The notes under the pieces were generated by a model. The model did no database searches, was not told where the DNA came from, and saw only the letters and a program-made list of their open reading frames with translations. A DNA stretch of 64,000 bases from Bordetella genomosp. 13 (GTDB lineage: Bacteria > Pseudomonadota > Gammaproteobacteria > Burkholderiales > Burkholderiaceae_B). The translations under genes were made by a program, and so were the position numbers. This document shows positions 49,152 to 57,988 of this stretch, in pieces. How positions within the stretch are numbered: position 1 is the stretch's first letter; every line of letters starts with the position of its first letter. Where the stretch lies: the NCBI RefSeq assembly GCF_007679965.1, contig NZ_VEHL01000012.1, forward strand, positions 124,001 through 188,000, written 5' to 3'.

Positions 49152-49649
49152 ATGCAGCAAGCTGCATCATTCAAGAAGGACTATTACGGCGGCGCCCTGA
49201 TGGTTCTCATCGGGTTGTCCGCCATCTATGCGGCCTTCAACTACCACATCGGTTCGCTCTCGCACATGGGCCCCGGTTTCTTTCCGGCATCCATCGGCGG
49301 CCTGCTGGCGTTCACGGGCCTGTTGATCGCCGCGTCCGCGCGTGGCCAGAAGCAGAAGGCCGCGGCGAAGGAGGGCGGCGAAGAAGCTCCGCTGCACGCG
49401 CATCCCACCGATTTCCCCGACCTGCGCGGCGCCGTTTGCATCATCGGCGGCACGCTGGCCTTCCTGTTGTTCGGCGAATACGGCGGCCTGCTGCCCGCCA
49501 CGTTCTTCGCCGTGTTCATCTGCGGCCTGGGCGATCGCACCAACACCATCAAGCAGGTCCTGCTGCTGTCGGTGGCCATGTGCGTCATCGCCACCGTCGT
49601 CTTCTGGTGGGCGCTGCAACTGCAGCTTCCGCTGTTCACCTGGGGTTGA
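49152..49649 (+). CDS. tctB: Tripartite tricarboxylate transporter TctB family (small membrane subunit), cassette 1
   Basis: A 165-residue protein with four predicted helices. The TctB start FKKDYYGGALMVLIGLSAIYAA and GSLSHMGPGFFPASIGGLLA are diagnostic. A hydrophilic loop of about 30 residues, with KKAAAKEGG-like charged sequence and HAHPTDFPDLRG, lies between helices 2 and 3. A strong GAGGAGG ribosome site precedes the ATG. It follows tctDE by about 130 bases and precedes tctA by 3. Confidence 0.92.
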   Translation: MQQAASFKKDYYGGALMVLIGLSAIYAAFNYHIGSLSHMGPGFFPASIGGLLAFTGLLIAASARGQKQKAAAKEGGEEAPLHAHPTDFPDLRGAVCIIGGTLAFLLFGEYGGLLPATFFAVFICGLGDRTNTIKQVLLLSVAMCVIATVVFWWALQLQLPLFTWG

Positions 49650-49652
49650 GCC

Positions 49653-51179
49653 ATGATCTCGCAATCCTTGCATGACCTCTGGTTCGGCTTCGGCGTCGCG
49701 TTCCAGCTCCACAACCTGATGTGGTCGTTCTTCGGCGTGCTGGTCGGCAACCTCATCGGGGTGCTGCCGGGCATGGGCGCGTTGTCGGCCATCTCGATCC
49801 TGCTGCCGCTCACGTACGTGATGCAGCCCGTGCCCGCCATCCTGATGCTGGCCGGCATCTTCTACGGCTCGCAGTACGGCGGCGCCATCGGCGCCATCCT
49901 GCTGAATCTGCCTTCGCATCCGCCGCACGCGGTGACCTGCCTGGACGGCTATCCGCTCACGCGGCAGGGCAAGGGCGGAACGGCGCTGGGCATCACGATG
50001 ATCTGCTCGTTCTTCGCGGCATCGGTGGGCATCATCGTGATGATCTTCGCCTCGCCGCTATTGGTCGAGATCGCGTTCAAGTTCGGCCCGACCGAAATCT
50101 TCTCCATCATGCTGCTGGGCCTGCTTGCCGGCGCCACCATGTCGCGCGGCTCGCCGCTCAAGGGCGTGGCCATGACGCTGTTCGGCCTGCTGTGCGGCTG
50201 TGTCGGCACCGACGTCAACACCGGCACCATCCGCTTCTCGTTCGGCCTGATCGACCTGTCCGACGGCCTGGAACTGGTGGCGATTTCCATGGGCCTGTTC
50301 GGCGTGGCGGACTTCCTCATGAGCGCCAACCGCATGGCCGCCATCAGCACCAACACCAAGCTGCGCGTGCGCGACATGCGGCCCAGCAAGGCCGAGATGA
50401 AAGAGGCCTTCCTGCCGATGGTGCGCGGCACGCTGGTGGGCACGCTGTTCGGCGCCATGCCCGGCACGGGTCCCACCATCACCACGTTCGTGTCCTATGC
50501 GCTGGAACGCAAGATCTCGCGCACGCCCGAGAAATTCGGCACCGGCATGATCGCGGGCGTGGCCTCGCCCGAAGCTTCCTCGCACTCGAAGACGCAGGTC
50601 GACTTCATCCCGACCATGAGCCTGGGCATCCCCGGCGACGCTGTCATGGCGCTGATCCTGGGCGCGCTGCTGATCCAGGGCATCCAGCCCGGTCCGCAGC
50701 TGATCACCGAGCACCCGGACATCTTCTGGGGCCTGATCGCCAGCTTCTGGATCGGCAACCTGCTGCTGATGGTGCTGAACGTGCCGCTGATCGGCGTATG
50801 GGTCAAGCTGCTGCAGGTGCCGTACCGCTACCTGTTCCCGTCCGCGCTGTTCTTCATCGCGGTGGGCGTGTACAGCACGCAGAACAGCCTCTTCCAGATC
50901 TGGGAAGTGCTCGCCTTCGGCGTGATCGGCGCCATCCTGATGTGGCTCGAGTTCTCGGTCGCCCCGATCCTGCTGGGCTTCGTGCTGGGCCCCATGGTCG
51001 AGGAAAACTTCCGCCGTGCCCTGCTGTTGTCGCGCGGCGACATGATGATCTTCCTGGACCGCCCCATCAGCGCCTGGTTCGTCGGCGCCAGCTTCCTGCT
51101 GATCGCGCTGCAGATTGGGGCGCACGTGCGCCGCGTCCTGCGCCGCAGGAAAGACGCCCAGGTGGTGCAACCGGCTTGA
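49653..51179 (+). CDS. tctA: Tripartite tricarboxylate transporter permease TctA, cassette 1
   Basis: A 508-residue permease with about 12 helices. The signature GNLIGVLPGMGALSAISILLP near the N-terminus, FYGSQYGGAIGAILLNLPS, GTLFGAMPGTGPTITTFVSYA, and SLGIPGDAVMALILGALLIQGIQPGPQL are all present. TctA carries substrate delivered by a Bug-type binding protein, using a sodium or proton gradient. No Bug gene is in this cassette. An intrinsic terminator follows. Position 3 bases after tctB implies coupling. Confidence 0.95.
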   Translation: MISQSLHDLWFGFGVAFQLHNLMWSFFGVLVGNLIGVLPGMGALSAISILLPLTYVMQPVPAILMLAGIFYGSQYGGAIGAILLNLPSHPPHAVTCLDGYPLTRQGKGGTALGITMICSFFAASVGIIVMIFASPLLVEIAFKFGPTEIFSIMLLGLLAGATMSRGSPLKGVAMTLFGLLCGCVGTDVNTGTIRFSFGLIDLSDGLELVAISMGLFGVADFLMSANRMAAISTNTKLRVRDMRPSKAEMKEAFLPMVRGTLVGTLFGAMPGTGPTITTFVSYALERKISRTPEKFGTGMIAGVASPEASSHSKTQVDFIPTMSLGIPGDAVMALILGALLIQGIQPGPQLITEHPDIFWGLIASFWIGNLLLMVLNVPLIGVWVKLLQVPYRYLFPSALFFIAVGVYSTQNSLFQIWEVLAFGVIGAILMWLEFSVAPILLGFVLGPMVEENFRRALLLSRGDMMIFLDRPISAWFVGASFLLIALQIGAHVRRVLRRRKDAQVVQPA

Positions 51180-51192
51180 TTCGAGGGCCGCT

Positions 51193-51242
51193 GCCCGCGG
51201 GAAGGGGAAGGGCTCTCCCTTGCCGCGGGCACGTCTTTTTTC
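51193..51242 (+). terminator. Rho-independent terminator after tctA
   Basis: TGCCCGCGG and CCGCGGGCA pair over a loop of about 22 bases that can itself fold (AAGGG/CCCTT). CGTCTTTTTT follows. It ends the rppH-tctDE-tctBA block before the convergent LysR gene. Confidence 0.8.
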
Positions 51243-51252
51243 AGCTGTTTCC

Positions 51253-52182
51253 TCAGCCGGGATCCGACGGCGTGTCGATCATCCGATAGGCCTGGGGCAG
51301 CCGTTCCGACAGGAAGTCCACCAGCGCCCGCACGGCCGGCATCATGCCGCGCCGCGAGGGATAGATGCAGTGCACGATCCCTTCCGGCGAGCGCCAGTCC
51401 GGCAATACCCGCACCAACTGGCCGCGCCGAGTCTCTTCGCGGGTCGCCTCGGCCGGCAGCAGCGAGATGCCGCGTCCGCGCACCGCGGCCTGCGTCAGCA
51501 CGATGAAATCGTTGCAGCACAGCTGCGGACGCAGCGCCACTTCGGTTTCTTCGTCCTGCGTGTTGTACAGCCGCCAGCGCACTTCCGCCTGCGGTTCGCT
51601 GAAGCTCAGCGTGGTGTGCGCCGCCAGGTCCTGGGGTGTTTCCGGCGTGCCGTGGCGCTGCAGGTAGGCGGGACTGGCCACCAGCGTGCCGCTGGCCGTG
51701 CCCAGGTGGCGCACCACCAGTTCCGCATCCGTATCGAGCCGCTCGCGCACGCGCAGGGCCAGGTCCACGCCTTCACGGATCAGGTCGACGCGGCGGTTGG
51801 TCACCACCATCTGCACCGACACGGCGGGCCAGGTGTCCAGGAATTCAGGCAGCAGGGGCGCCAGCGACGTCTGCGCCAGCGACACCGGACAGCTCACCAC
51901 CACGGGGCCGGACGGCTCGGCCTGCAACTGCCGCATGGCGTCTTCGGCGGCGCGCGCCGAGGCCGTCATTTCCAGGCAGTAGCGCAGGTAACGCTCGCCG
52001 GCCGTGGTCAGCCGCAGGCGGCGCGTCGTTCGTTGCAGCAGGCGCACGCCCAGGCGTTCCTCGAGCTGGGAGATGCGGCGCGACAGGCGCGACTTGGGAA
52101 TGTCGAGCGTGCGCGCTGCCGCGCTGAACCCGCCTTGCTCGACCACCTGCGCGAAATAATAGAGATCGTTCAGGTCTTGCAT
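51253..52182 (-). CDS. LysR family regulator, divergent from azoR
   Basis: A 309-residue LysR protein of the CrgA/aaeR-like group. The HTH region is about 3-62 (FAQVVEQGGFSAAARTLDIPK, then SRRISQLEERLG). The effector domain begins GPVVVSCPVSLAQTSLAP. ATG 52182 is preferred over GTG 52191, which is in frame three codons upstream. It faces the azoreductase gene across about 125 bases containing inverted repeats. In other bacteria such pairs respond to quinones or other electrophiles; that would fit here, but it is inference. Confidence 0.9.
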   Translation of the reverse strand: MQDLNDLYYFAQVVEQGGFSAAARTLDIPKSRLSRRISQLEERLGVRLLQRTTRRLRLTTAGERYLRYCLEMTASARAAEDAMRQLQAEPSGPVVVSCPVSLAQTSLAPLLPEFLDTWPAVSVQMVVTNRRVDLIREGVDLALRVRERLDTDAELVVRHLGTASGTLVASPAYLQRHGTPETPQDLAAHTTLSFSEPQAEVRWRLYNTQDEETEVALRPQLCCNDFIVLTQAAVRGRGISLLPAEATREETRRGQLVRVLPDWRSPEGIVHCIYPSRRGMMPAVRALVDFLSERLPQAYRMIDTPSDPG

Positions 52183-52192
52183 GATGCTCACT

Positions 52193-52217
52193 GTTCTATT
52201 TTTGGAACTAGGAGTTC
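52193..52217. promoter_or_regulatory. Overlapping inverted repeats between LysR and azoR genes
   Basis: GTTCTATTTTTGGAAC (52193-52208; arms GTTC/GAAC, T-N11-A core) shares an arm with GAACTAGGAGTTC (52205-52217; arms GAAC/GTTC). The array begins 11 bases before the LysR start codon and lies about 95 from azoR. This is the expected form of a LysR recognition and activation site. Confidence 0.6.
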
Positions 52218-52309
52218 ATCTTACATGGGTTTATGTGAATAATTAACCCCCGTAGAGTGATGTCCATACCACGGCGATCCTGATTCGCCCCGAACTTTGG
52301 AGATCATTC

Positions 52310-52966
52310 ATGAAGACCCTGCTGATTCTTTCGTCCGTCCTTGGTGACCGTTCGCATTCCAAGGCCCTGGCCGACCATTTCGTCGCCCGCATCCGCCAGT
52401 CCGACCCCGACGGCACGATCGTCGTGCGCGACCTGGCAAGCCAACCGGTGCCGTACTTCGACGCCAACACCGTCGGCGCGCTGTTCACGCCGGCCGAGTC
52501 CCGCACCGCCGAGCAGCGCGACATCGTCGCCTACAGCGACCGCCTGGTCGCCGAGCTGTTCGACGCCGACCGCATCATCTTCACCGCGCCGGTCTACAAC
52601 TTCAATCCCCCGGCCCAGTTGAAGAGCTATTTCGACTTCGTCGCGCGGGCCGGCATCACGTTCCGCTACAGCCCGCAGGGCGTGCCGGAAGGCCTGGTGA
52701 AGGGCAAGGAGGCGTACGTGCTGATTTCGCGCGGCGGCAAGGCGGAAGGCACGCCGGACGACAACGTCGCGTCGCACATGCGCCAGATGCTGAACTTCCT
52801 GGGCATGAACCCCACGATCATCACCGCCCAGGGCCTGGCGATGGGCGAAGCGGCCATGCAGGAAGGCCTGGCCCGAGCCCGGCAACGCATCGACGCGCTG
52901 GACCTCGCAACGGCGCGGCCGGTCGGCGTCGAGTCGACCAGGCTCGAACTGGCCGAGGCGGCCTGA
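52310..52966 (+). CDS. azoR: FMN-dependent NADH-azoreductase
   Basis: A 218-residue flavodoxin-fold NAD(P)H quinone/azo reductase. LLILSSVLGDRSHSKALAD binds the FMN phosphate, and FTAPVYNFNPPAQLKSYFDFVARAGITFRY is the AzoR signature (core APVYNFNPPAQLK). GKEAYVLISRGG follows. It reduces quinones and azo dyes by two-electron transfer, protecting from electrophilic stress. It is divergent from a LysR regulator. A GC-rich stem-loop separates it from the convergent dehydrogenase. Confidence 0.94.
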   Translation: MKTLLILSSVLGDRSHSKALADHFVARIRQSDPDGTIVVRDLASQPVPYFDANTVGALFTPAESRTAEQRDIVAYSDRLVAELFDADRIIFTAPVYNFNPPAQLKSYFDFVARAGITFRYSPQGVPEGLVKGKEAYVLISRGGKAEGTPDDNVASHMRQMLNFLGMNPTIITAQGLAMGEAAMQEGLARARQRIDALDLATARPVGVESTRLELAEAA

Positions 52967-52987
52967 TGACGCCCTGTACGGCCCGAG

Positions 52988-53008
52988 GGCGAGCCCTGGC
53001 GGCTCGCC
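52988..53008. terminator. Stem-loop between azoR and the convergent dehydrogenase gene
   Basis: GGCGAGCC-CTGGC-GGCTCGCC is a perfect 8-bp stem with a 5-base loop, placed between two converging stop codons. It has no T tract on either strand, so it is a weak or Rho-assisted bidirectional terminator. Confidence 0.5.
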
Positions 53009-53020
53009 CGCTGCGCGCGA

Positions 53021-53923
53021 TCAGCGCAGGCGCTTGATCAGGCTGGAAGTGTCCCAGCGCCCGCCGCCCAGCTTCTGGACGTCTCCGTAGAACTGGTCGA
53101 CCACCGCCGTCAGCGGCAGGCGCGCGCCGTTGCTGCGCGCTTCGTCCAGCACCAGGCCCAGGTCCTTGCGCATCCAGTCCACCGCGAAGCCGAAGTCGAA
53201 CTTGTCGTCGACCATGGTGCCGCCGCGGTTCTCCATCTGCCAGCTCTGCGCCGCGCCCTTGCTGATGACGTCCAGCACCAGCTTCATGTCCAGTTCGGCC
53301 GCCTGGCCGAACGCAATGGCTTCCGACAGGCCCTGCACCACACCGGCGATGCAGATCTGGTTGACCATTTTGGCCAGTTGGCCCGCGCCGGGCGCGCCCA
53401 CCAGGGTGACCGCGCGGCCGAAGGCCTGCGCCACCGGCTTAACGCTGTCGAACACGTCCGGCTCGCCGCCGCACATCACCGTCAGCACGCCGTTCACGGC
53501 GCCGGCCTGGCCGCCCGAGACCGGGGCATCGATGAAGTTCAGGCCCAGCTCCTTGGCCTTGGCATAGAGCTCGCGCGCCACGTTGGCCGACGCGGTGGTG
53601 TGGTCGACGAAGACGGCGCCCTTGGCCATGCCCGCGAACGCGCCATCGTCGCCCAGCACCACGCTGCGCAGGTCGTCGTCGTTGCCCACGCAGGCGAAGA
53701 CGATCTGCGCGCCGGCGGCGGCCTCACGCGGCGTGGCGGCGGTGCGGCCGCCGAATTCCTGGCTCCAGGCCTGGGCCTTCGCCGGGCTGCGGTTATAGAC
53801 GGTCACCTCGTGGCCCGCGCGCGCCAGGTGTCCGGCCATGGGCAGGCCCATGACGCCGAGGCCGAGGAAAGCGACCTTCTGGGCTGCGACCGAGTCGTAG
53901 CTCTTGGAACCGATGGATGCCAT
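53021..53923 (-). CDS. NAD(P)-dependent beta-hydroxyacid dehydrogenase (3-hydroxyisobutyrate/tartronate semialdehyde type)
   Basis: A 300-residue enzyme. The Rossmann motif FLGLGVMGLPMAGHLARAGH (residues about 19-38), the substrate motif FIDAPVSGGQAGAVNGVLTV, and catalytic Lys185 in AGQLAKMVNQICIAG define the family. The C-terminal domain ends with MRKDLGLVLDEAR. Possible substrates are 3-hydroxyisobutyrate, tartronate semialdehyde or related acids; the neighbours do not decide. ATG 53923 is chosen to include a short N-terminal extension before the Rossmann fold; the GGAG site is slightly distant. Confidence 0.9.
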   Translation of the reverse strand: MASIGSKSYDSVAAQKVAFLGLGVMGLPMAGHLARAGHEVTVYNRSPAKAQAWSQEFGGRTAATPREAAAGAQIVFACVGNDDDLRSVVLGDDGAFAGMAKGAVFVDHTTASANVARELYAKAKELGLNFIDAPVSGGQAGAVNGVLTVMCGGEPDVFDSVKPVAQAFGRAVTLVGAPGAGQLAKMVNQICIAGVVQGLSEAIAFGQAAELDMKLVLDVISKGAAQSWQMENRGGTMVDDKFDFGFAVDWMRKDLGLVLDEARSNGARLPLTAVVDQFYGDVQKLGGGRWDTSSLIKRLR

Positions 53924-54239
53924 GGAAGAAGTCTCCGGTGTGGATGCGCGAGCGCGCAGGAATGAGGCGCCGGCTGTCGCCGAACGGCATGGGCGCGGGC
54001 GGGGGGCGTCTAGTATAAACAGGCGCAAACGTGCGCGTACAAGGGGCGCATGCCGTGCCGCACGACGCGCTCGTGCGTCGTGGCCGCGCGCGTTCGCCGG
54101 TCCATGCGGCGGACCGATGCGGCGGCCAGCGTGGTGGCCTCTTGCGACGCGGATCGGGTACTGCCGCAGGCGTGCGCCACGCCCGGCAAGCTTGCGCCGG
54201 CGACTGCGTGCGTTTCCGCCCGGCATTGCCTGTGCCGCG
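53924..54239. other. Intergenic region between the dehydrogenase and gamma-glutamyltransferase genes
   Basis: No supported gene. It holds a candidate minus-strand promoter (-35 TTGTAC at 54037-54042, -10 TATACT at 54012-54017, spacing 19) for the dehydrogenase. It also holds a perfect stem-loop CACGACGC-N6-GCGTCGTG at 54061-54082 that may end the upstream transcript. The remainder is featureless GC-rich sequence. Confidence 0.5.
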
Positions 54240-55820
54240 TCAGAGCCCTGCGGCCAGCCCGTCGCGCCGCCCATCACTGGCGCCCACGTAGCCCTGCATC
54301 GCCGGATCGCCCAGGCGCCACACGAACTGGCCCGAGCCGAAGTCGGCATGCGGATCGCGCGCGCGTTCCACCGCGTGGCCGCGCGCGCACAGCGCATCGA
54401 GCAGGGCGGCGGACAGGGTCGGTTCGGCGTCGACCGACATGCCATGGGTCCAGCGCCAACGTGGCGCGTCGCAGGCTGCCTGCGGCTGCTGGCCGTGGTC
54501 GACCATGCGCACCAGCGTCTGCACGTGGCCCTGCGGCTGCATGTTGCCGCCCATCACGCCCAGGCTGGCCAGCGGCGCGCCCGCGCGCGTCAGCAGCAGC
54601 GGCGTGCTGGCGTGTCCGGGGCGCTTGCCGCCCGCCACGGCATGGGCATGCGAGGGATCGGCCGAGAAGGCGTAGCCTCGGTTGTGCAGGCTGACGCCGG
54701 TGCCGGGCACGACCACGCCCGAGCCGAAGCCGATGTGATTGGACTGCACCAGGCTGACCATCATGCCCTGGCGATCGGCGGCGCTGACGTGCACGGTGCC
54801 GCCTTGCGGCGCGCGGCCCAGCGCGAACGGCTGGGCCCGTTTGGGATCGATGGCGGCGGCGCATGCGGCCAGCCGGGCGGGATCCAGCAGCGAATCGCGG
54901 CTCTCGGGCACGTCCGACAGCGCCAGCTTCACGGCCTCGATCATCAGGTGATGCACGTCAGGGTGATCCGGTGCGTACGCCGCCAGATCGAAATGCTGCA
55001 GGATGCCCATGGTGGCCAGCGAGGCAACGCCATGCGCATGGCCCTCTGACGGCAACTGGTGCAGCACGTGGCCGCGATACGGCTGTGCGATGGGGTCGAC
55101 CCAGCGTGGCGCATAGCCGCGCAGGTCGTTCAGCGTAAGGACCGCGTCGTGTGCCTGCGCGTGCGCGACCAGCTTGTGCGCCGTCTCGCCTTCGTAGAAG
55201 TCGCGGCCGGTGGTCTGGGCCACGCGCCGCAGCGTCTCGGCCGCGCAGCGCAGCGTGAAATGCTCGCCCACCAGCGGCGCGCGGCCGCGAGGCATGAAGT
55301 GATCGGCGAAGCCGGGCATGGACTGCAGCAGGTCGACCTGCGCGGCCCATTTGCGTTGCACCGCTGGCGTCACCGCATAGCCGCGCTCGGCGTATTCGAT
55401 GGCGGGTTCCATCAAGGTGGCAAACGACAGGCTGCCCAGCCGCTCGTGCAGCGCCGCCCAGCCCGCGATGGCGCCTGGCACGGTCACGCTGTCCCAGCCG
55501 CGGGCCGGAATGCGGCCCTGGTGGCGCGACTTGAAGTAATCAGGGTTCCAGGCGCCGGGCGCGGCGCCCGAGGCATCCAGGCCGTGCATGCGGGCGCCAT
55601 CCCACACCAGGATGTAGCAGTCCGAGCCCAGGCCGTTGCCCACGGGTTCGGTGATGGCCAGCGCGGCGGCCGCGGCAATGGCGGCATCGACGGCATTGCC
55701 GCCCAGCGCCAGCATGCGCAGGCCGGCCTGCGCAGCCAGCGGTTGCGAGGTGGCCACCAGGTTGCGGGCGAAAACGGGAGCCCGCGACGAGGGATAAGGG
55801 TTGGTCCAGTCGAACGTCAT
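54240..55820 (-). CDS. Gamma-glutamyltransferase family protein (Ntn hydrolase)
   Basis: A 526-residue homologue of gamma-glutamyltranspeptidase, which self-cleaves at a Thr. The candidate nucleophile is Thr342 in PQGGTVHVSAADRQG, corresponding to the canonical GTTH region. N-terminal ALGGNAVDAAIAAAAALAITEP and LGSDCYILVWDG are conserved; canonical family members have GxGGGxF at the second place, so substrate specificity may differ. There is no signal peptide, unlike most GGTs, so it is probably cytoplasmic, as in cephalosporin-acylase-like or YwrD-type members. A terminator for the next upstream operon lies about 110 bases away. Confidence 0.88.
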   Translation of the reverse strand: MTFDWTNPYPSSRAPVFARNLVATSQPLAAQAGLRMLALGGNAVDAAIAAAAALAITEPVGNGLGSDCYILVWDGARMHGLDASGAAPGAWNPDYFKSRHQGRIPARGWDSVTVPGAIAGWAALHERLGSLSFATLMEPAIEYAERGYAVTPAVQRKWAAQVDLLQSMPGFADHFMPRGRAPLVGEHFTLRCAAETLRRVAQTTGRDFYEGETAHKLVAHAQAHDAVLTLNDLRGYAPRWVDPIAQPYRGHVLHQLPSEGHAHGVASLATMGILQHFDLAAYAPDHPDVHHLMIEAVKLALSDVPESRDSLLDPARLAACAAAIDPKRAQPFALGRAPQGGTVHVSAADRQGMMVSLVQSNHIGFGSGVVVPGTGVSLHNRGYAFSADPSHAHAVAGGKRPGHASTPLLLTRAGAPLASLGVMGGNMQPQGHVQTLVRMVDHGQQPQAACDAPRWRWTHGMSVDAEPTLSAALLDALCARGHAVERARDPHADFGSGQFVWRLGDPAMQGYVGASDGRRDGLAAGL

Positions 55821-55930
55821 GACGATGTCAGTGCGTCGGGTAAACCCCTAGCTTACCCCACCCGCGGACATGATTCGTATTATTTACAGATGTTTTCTGG
55901 CATTTGGCCAAAGAATCAGACGACAGGAAA

Positions 55931-55959
55931 TTAAAAAGCCCCGGCGAGGCCGGGGCTTT
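55931..55959 (-). terminator. Rho-independent terminator of the second tctBA operon
   Basis: On the minus strand AAGCCCCGGC-CTC-GCCGGGGCTT is followed by TTTAATT. It lies 45 bases beyond the tctA stop. Confidence 0.9.
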
Positions 55960-56004
55960 GAAGCGGCGCATGCAAGGCTGCATGCGCCCGTCGGGAACAC
56001 TTGC

Positions 56005-57510
56005 TCAGTCTTCTTCGACGAAGGTCTCTTCGCGCTTCTTGCGGATCGACGGCAGCGCCACCAGGATCACCAGGATCACGGCGAAGGCCAGCAGCGAGGC
56101 CGACAGCGGGCGCGTCACGAAGGTCGTGTAGTCGCCGCGCGACAGCAGCAGGGCACGACGGAAGTTCTCTTCCATCATGGGGCCCAGCACCAGGCCCAGC
56201 AGCAGCGGGGCGCCTTCGCACTTCAGCTTGGCCCACACGTAGCCGATGATGCCGAACATGGCGGTGGTGAAGATGTCGAACGTGTTGTAGTTCAACGAGT
56301 ACACACCGATCGTGCAGAACACCAGAATGGCCGGGAACAGCACGCGGTAGGGCACCTTCAGCAGCTTGATCCACAGGCCGATCAGCGGCAGGTTCAGCAC
56401 CACCAGCATCAGGTTGCCGATCCACATCGAGGCGATCAGGCCCCAGAACAGTTCCGGGTGGCTGGTCATGACCTGCGGGCCGGGCTGGATGTTGTGGATC
56501 GTCATCGCGCCGACCATCAGCGCCATCACCGCGTTGCCCGGGATGCCCAAGGTCAGCAGGGGGATGAACGAGGTCTGGGCGGCCGCGTTGTTCGCCGATT
56601 CCGGACCCGCCAGGCCGGCCGGGTGGCCCTTGCCGAAGCGCTCGGGGTTCTTCGAGATCTTCTTTTCCAGCGTGTACGACGCGAACGACGACAGCACGGC
56701 GCCACCGCCCGGCAGGATGCCCAGGGCCGAACCCAGGGCGGTGCCGCGCAGCACGGCCGGAGCGGCTTCCTTGAACTCCTGCTTGTTCGGGTACAGCGTG
56801 CCGATCTTGTCGGTGATGTCGACGCGGTTTTCCTTCTGCTCGAGGTTGGTCATGATTTCGGCGAAGCCGAACACGCCCATGGCCACGATGGCGAAGTCGA
56901 TGCCGTCCTGCAGTTCGGGGATGCCGAAGTCGTAGCGGGCCACGCCCGAGTTGACGTCGGTGCCGACCATGCCCAGCAGCAGACCCAGGATGATCATGGC
57001 GATGGCCTTGGGCAGCGAACCCGAGGCCAGCACCACCGCGCCCACCAGGCCCAGCACCATCAGCGAGAAGTACTCGGCGGGACCGAACTGGAAGGCCACT
57101 TCGGCCAGCGGGGGCGCGAAGGCGGCCAGCAGCACGGTGGCCACGCAGCCGGCGAAGAACGAGCCGATGGCGGCGATGGCCAGTGCGGCGCCCGCACGGC
57201 CGTTACGCGCCATCTGGTGGCCGTCAAGCACGGTCACCACCGCGGATGTCTCCCCTGGCAGCGCCACGAGAATGGCCGTGGTCGAGCCGCCGTACTGGGC
57301 ACCGTAGTAGATGCCGGCCAGCATGATCAGGCCGGCCACCGGGGGCAGCACGTAGGTGATGGGCAGCAGCATTGCGATGGTCGGCACGGGGCCGATCCCC
57401 GGCAGCACGCCGATCAGCGTGCCCAGAATGCAGCCCAGCAGGGCGTACAGCAGGTTTTCGGGCGTGAACGCGACCGAGAAACCCAGCATCAGGTTGTCAA
57501 GCAATTCCAT
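56005..57510 (-). CDS. tctA: Tripartite tricarboxylate transporter permease TctA, cassette 2
   Basis: A 501-residue permease. Family motifs are GTLIGVLPGIGPVPTIAMLLP, YYGAQYGGSTTAILVALPG, LGILPGGGAVLSSFASYTLE and LTLGIPGNAVMALMVGAMT. Many positions differ from the cassette 1 copy, so the two probably carry different carboxylates. A C-terminal charged tail (RKKREETFVEED) is unusual compared with cassette 1. It follows its tctB by 13 bases and ends at a strong terminator. No tctC is next to it. Confidence 0.95.
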   Translation of the reverse strand: MELLDNLMLGFSVAFTPENLLYALLGCILGTLIGVLPGIGPVPTIAMLLPITYVLPPVAGLIMLAGIYYGAQYGGSTTAILVALPGETSAVVTVLDGHQMARNGRAGAALAIAAIGSFFAGCVATVLLAAFAPPLAEVAFQFGPAEYFSLMVLGLVGAVVLASGSLPKAIAMIILGLLLGMVGTDVNSGVARYDFGIPELQDGIDFAIVAMGVFGFAEIMTNLEQKENRVDITDKIGTLYPNKQEFKEAAPAVLRGTALGSALGILPGGGAVLSSFASYTLEKKISKNPERFGKGHPAGLAGPESANNAAAQTSFIPLLTLGIPGNAVMALMVGAMTIHNIQPGPQVMTSHPELFWGLIASMWIGNLMLVVLNLPLIGLWIKLLKVPYRVLFPAILVFCTIGVYSLNYNTFDIFTTAMFGIIGYVWAKLKCEGAPLLLGLVLGPMMEENFRRALLLSRGDYTTFVTRPLSASLLAFAVILVILVALPSIRKKREETFVEED

Positions 57511-57523
57511 TTGGGGTGCCTCC

Positions 57524-57988
57524 TCAGTTCGCGCCCAGGAACGACGGCCACAGCGGGAAGATCAGTCCCAGGCCCTTGATGAAGGCCAGGTACGAGAACA
57601 CCACCAGGAAAATCGCGTTGCCGATAGCTACCTTCCAGCTGAACTCATGGCTGGCCAGGCTGCTGACGATGACCAGGACGGCCACCGAGAGATACACGCC
57701 CAGGGGGCGCAGGATCAGTGCGTAAAGGACGACAGAGCCGATCACCAGGAAGACGATGCGCCAATCGAACTTGTCGATGGTGGTCTCGGTCGCCTTCTTC
57801 GAGAGCGAACCCAGAAGGACGACGGCGCCCAGGAGGGCCAGGACCAGGCCGAGCCAGAACGGGAAATAGCCGGGGCCCATGCGGGCGGCGGTTCCCATCT
57901 GGTAACTGGTGGCTTGCCAGGCGAATCCGAGTCCGAGGGCGATGAACATCACCCCGGACCAGAAGTCCTGTTTATTGCGTAGCTGCAT
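57524..57988 (-). CDS. tctB: Tripartite tricarboxylate transporter TctB family subunit, cassette 2
   Basis: A 154-residue four-helix protein starting MQLRNKQDFWSGVMFIALG, with TAARMGPGYFPFWLGLVLALLG as the TctB signature. It lacks the charged loop of the cassette 1 copy. An AGGAG ribosome site lies 9 bases before ATG 57988. The upstream noncoding region (about 400 bases) includes four phased GAAAGC repeats and is the probable control region. Confidence 0.92.
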   Translation of the reverse strand: MQLRNKQDFWSGVMFIALGLGFAWQATSYQMGTAARMGPGYFPFWLGLVLALLGAVVLLGSLSKKATETTIDKFDWRIVFLVIGSVVLYALILRPLGVYLSVAVLVIVSSLASHEFSWKVAIGNAIFLVVFSYLAFIKGLGLIFPLWPSFLGAN

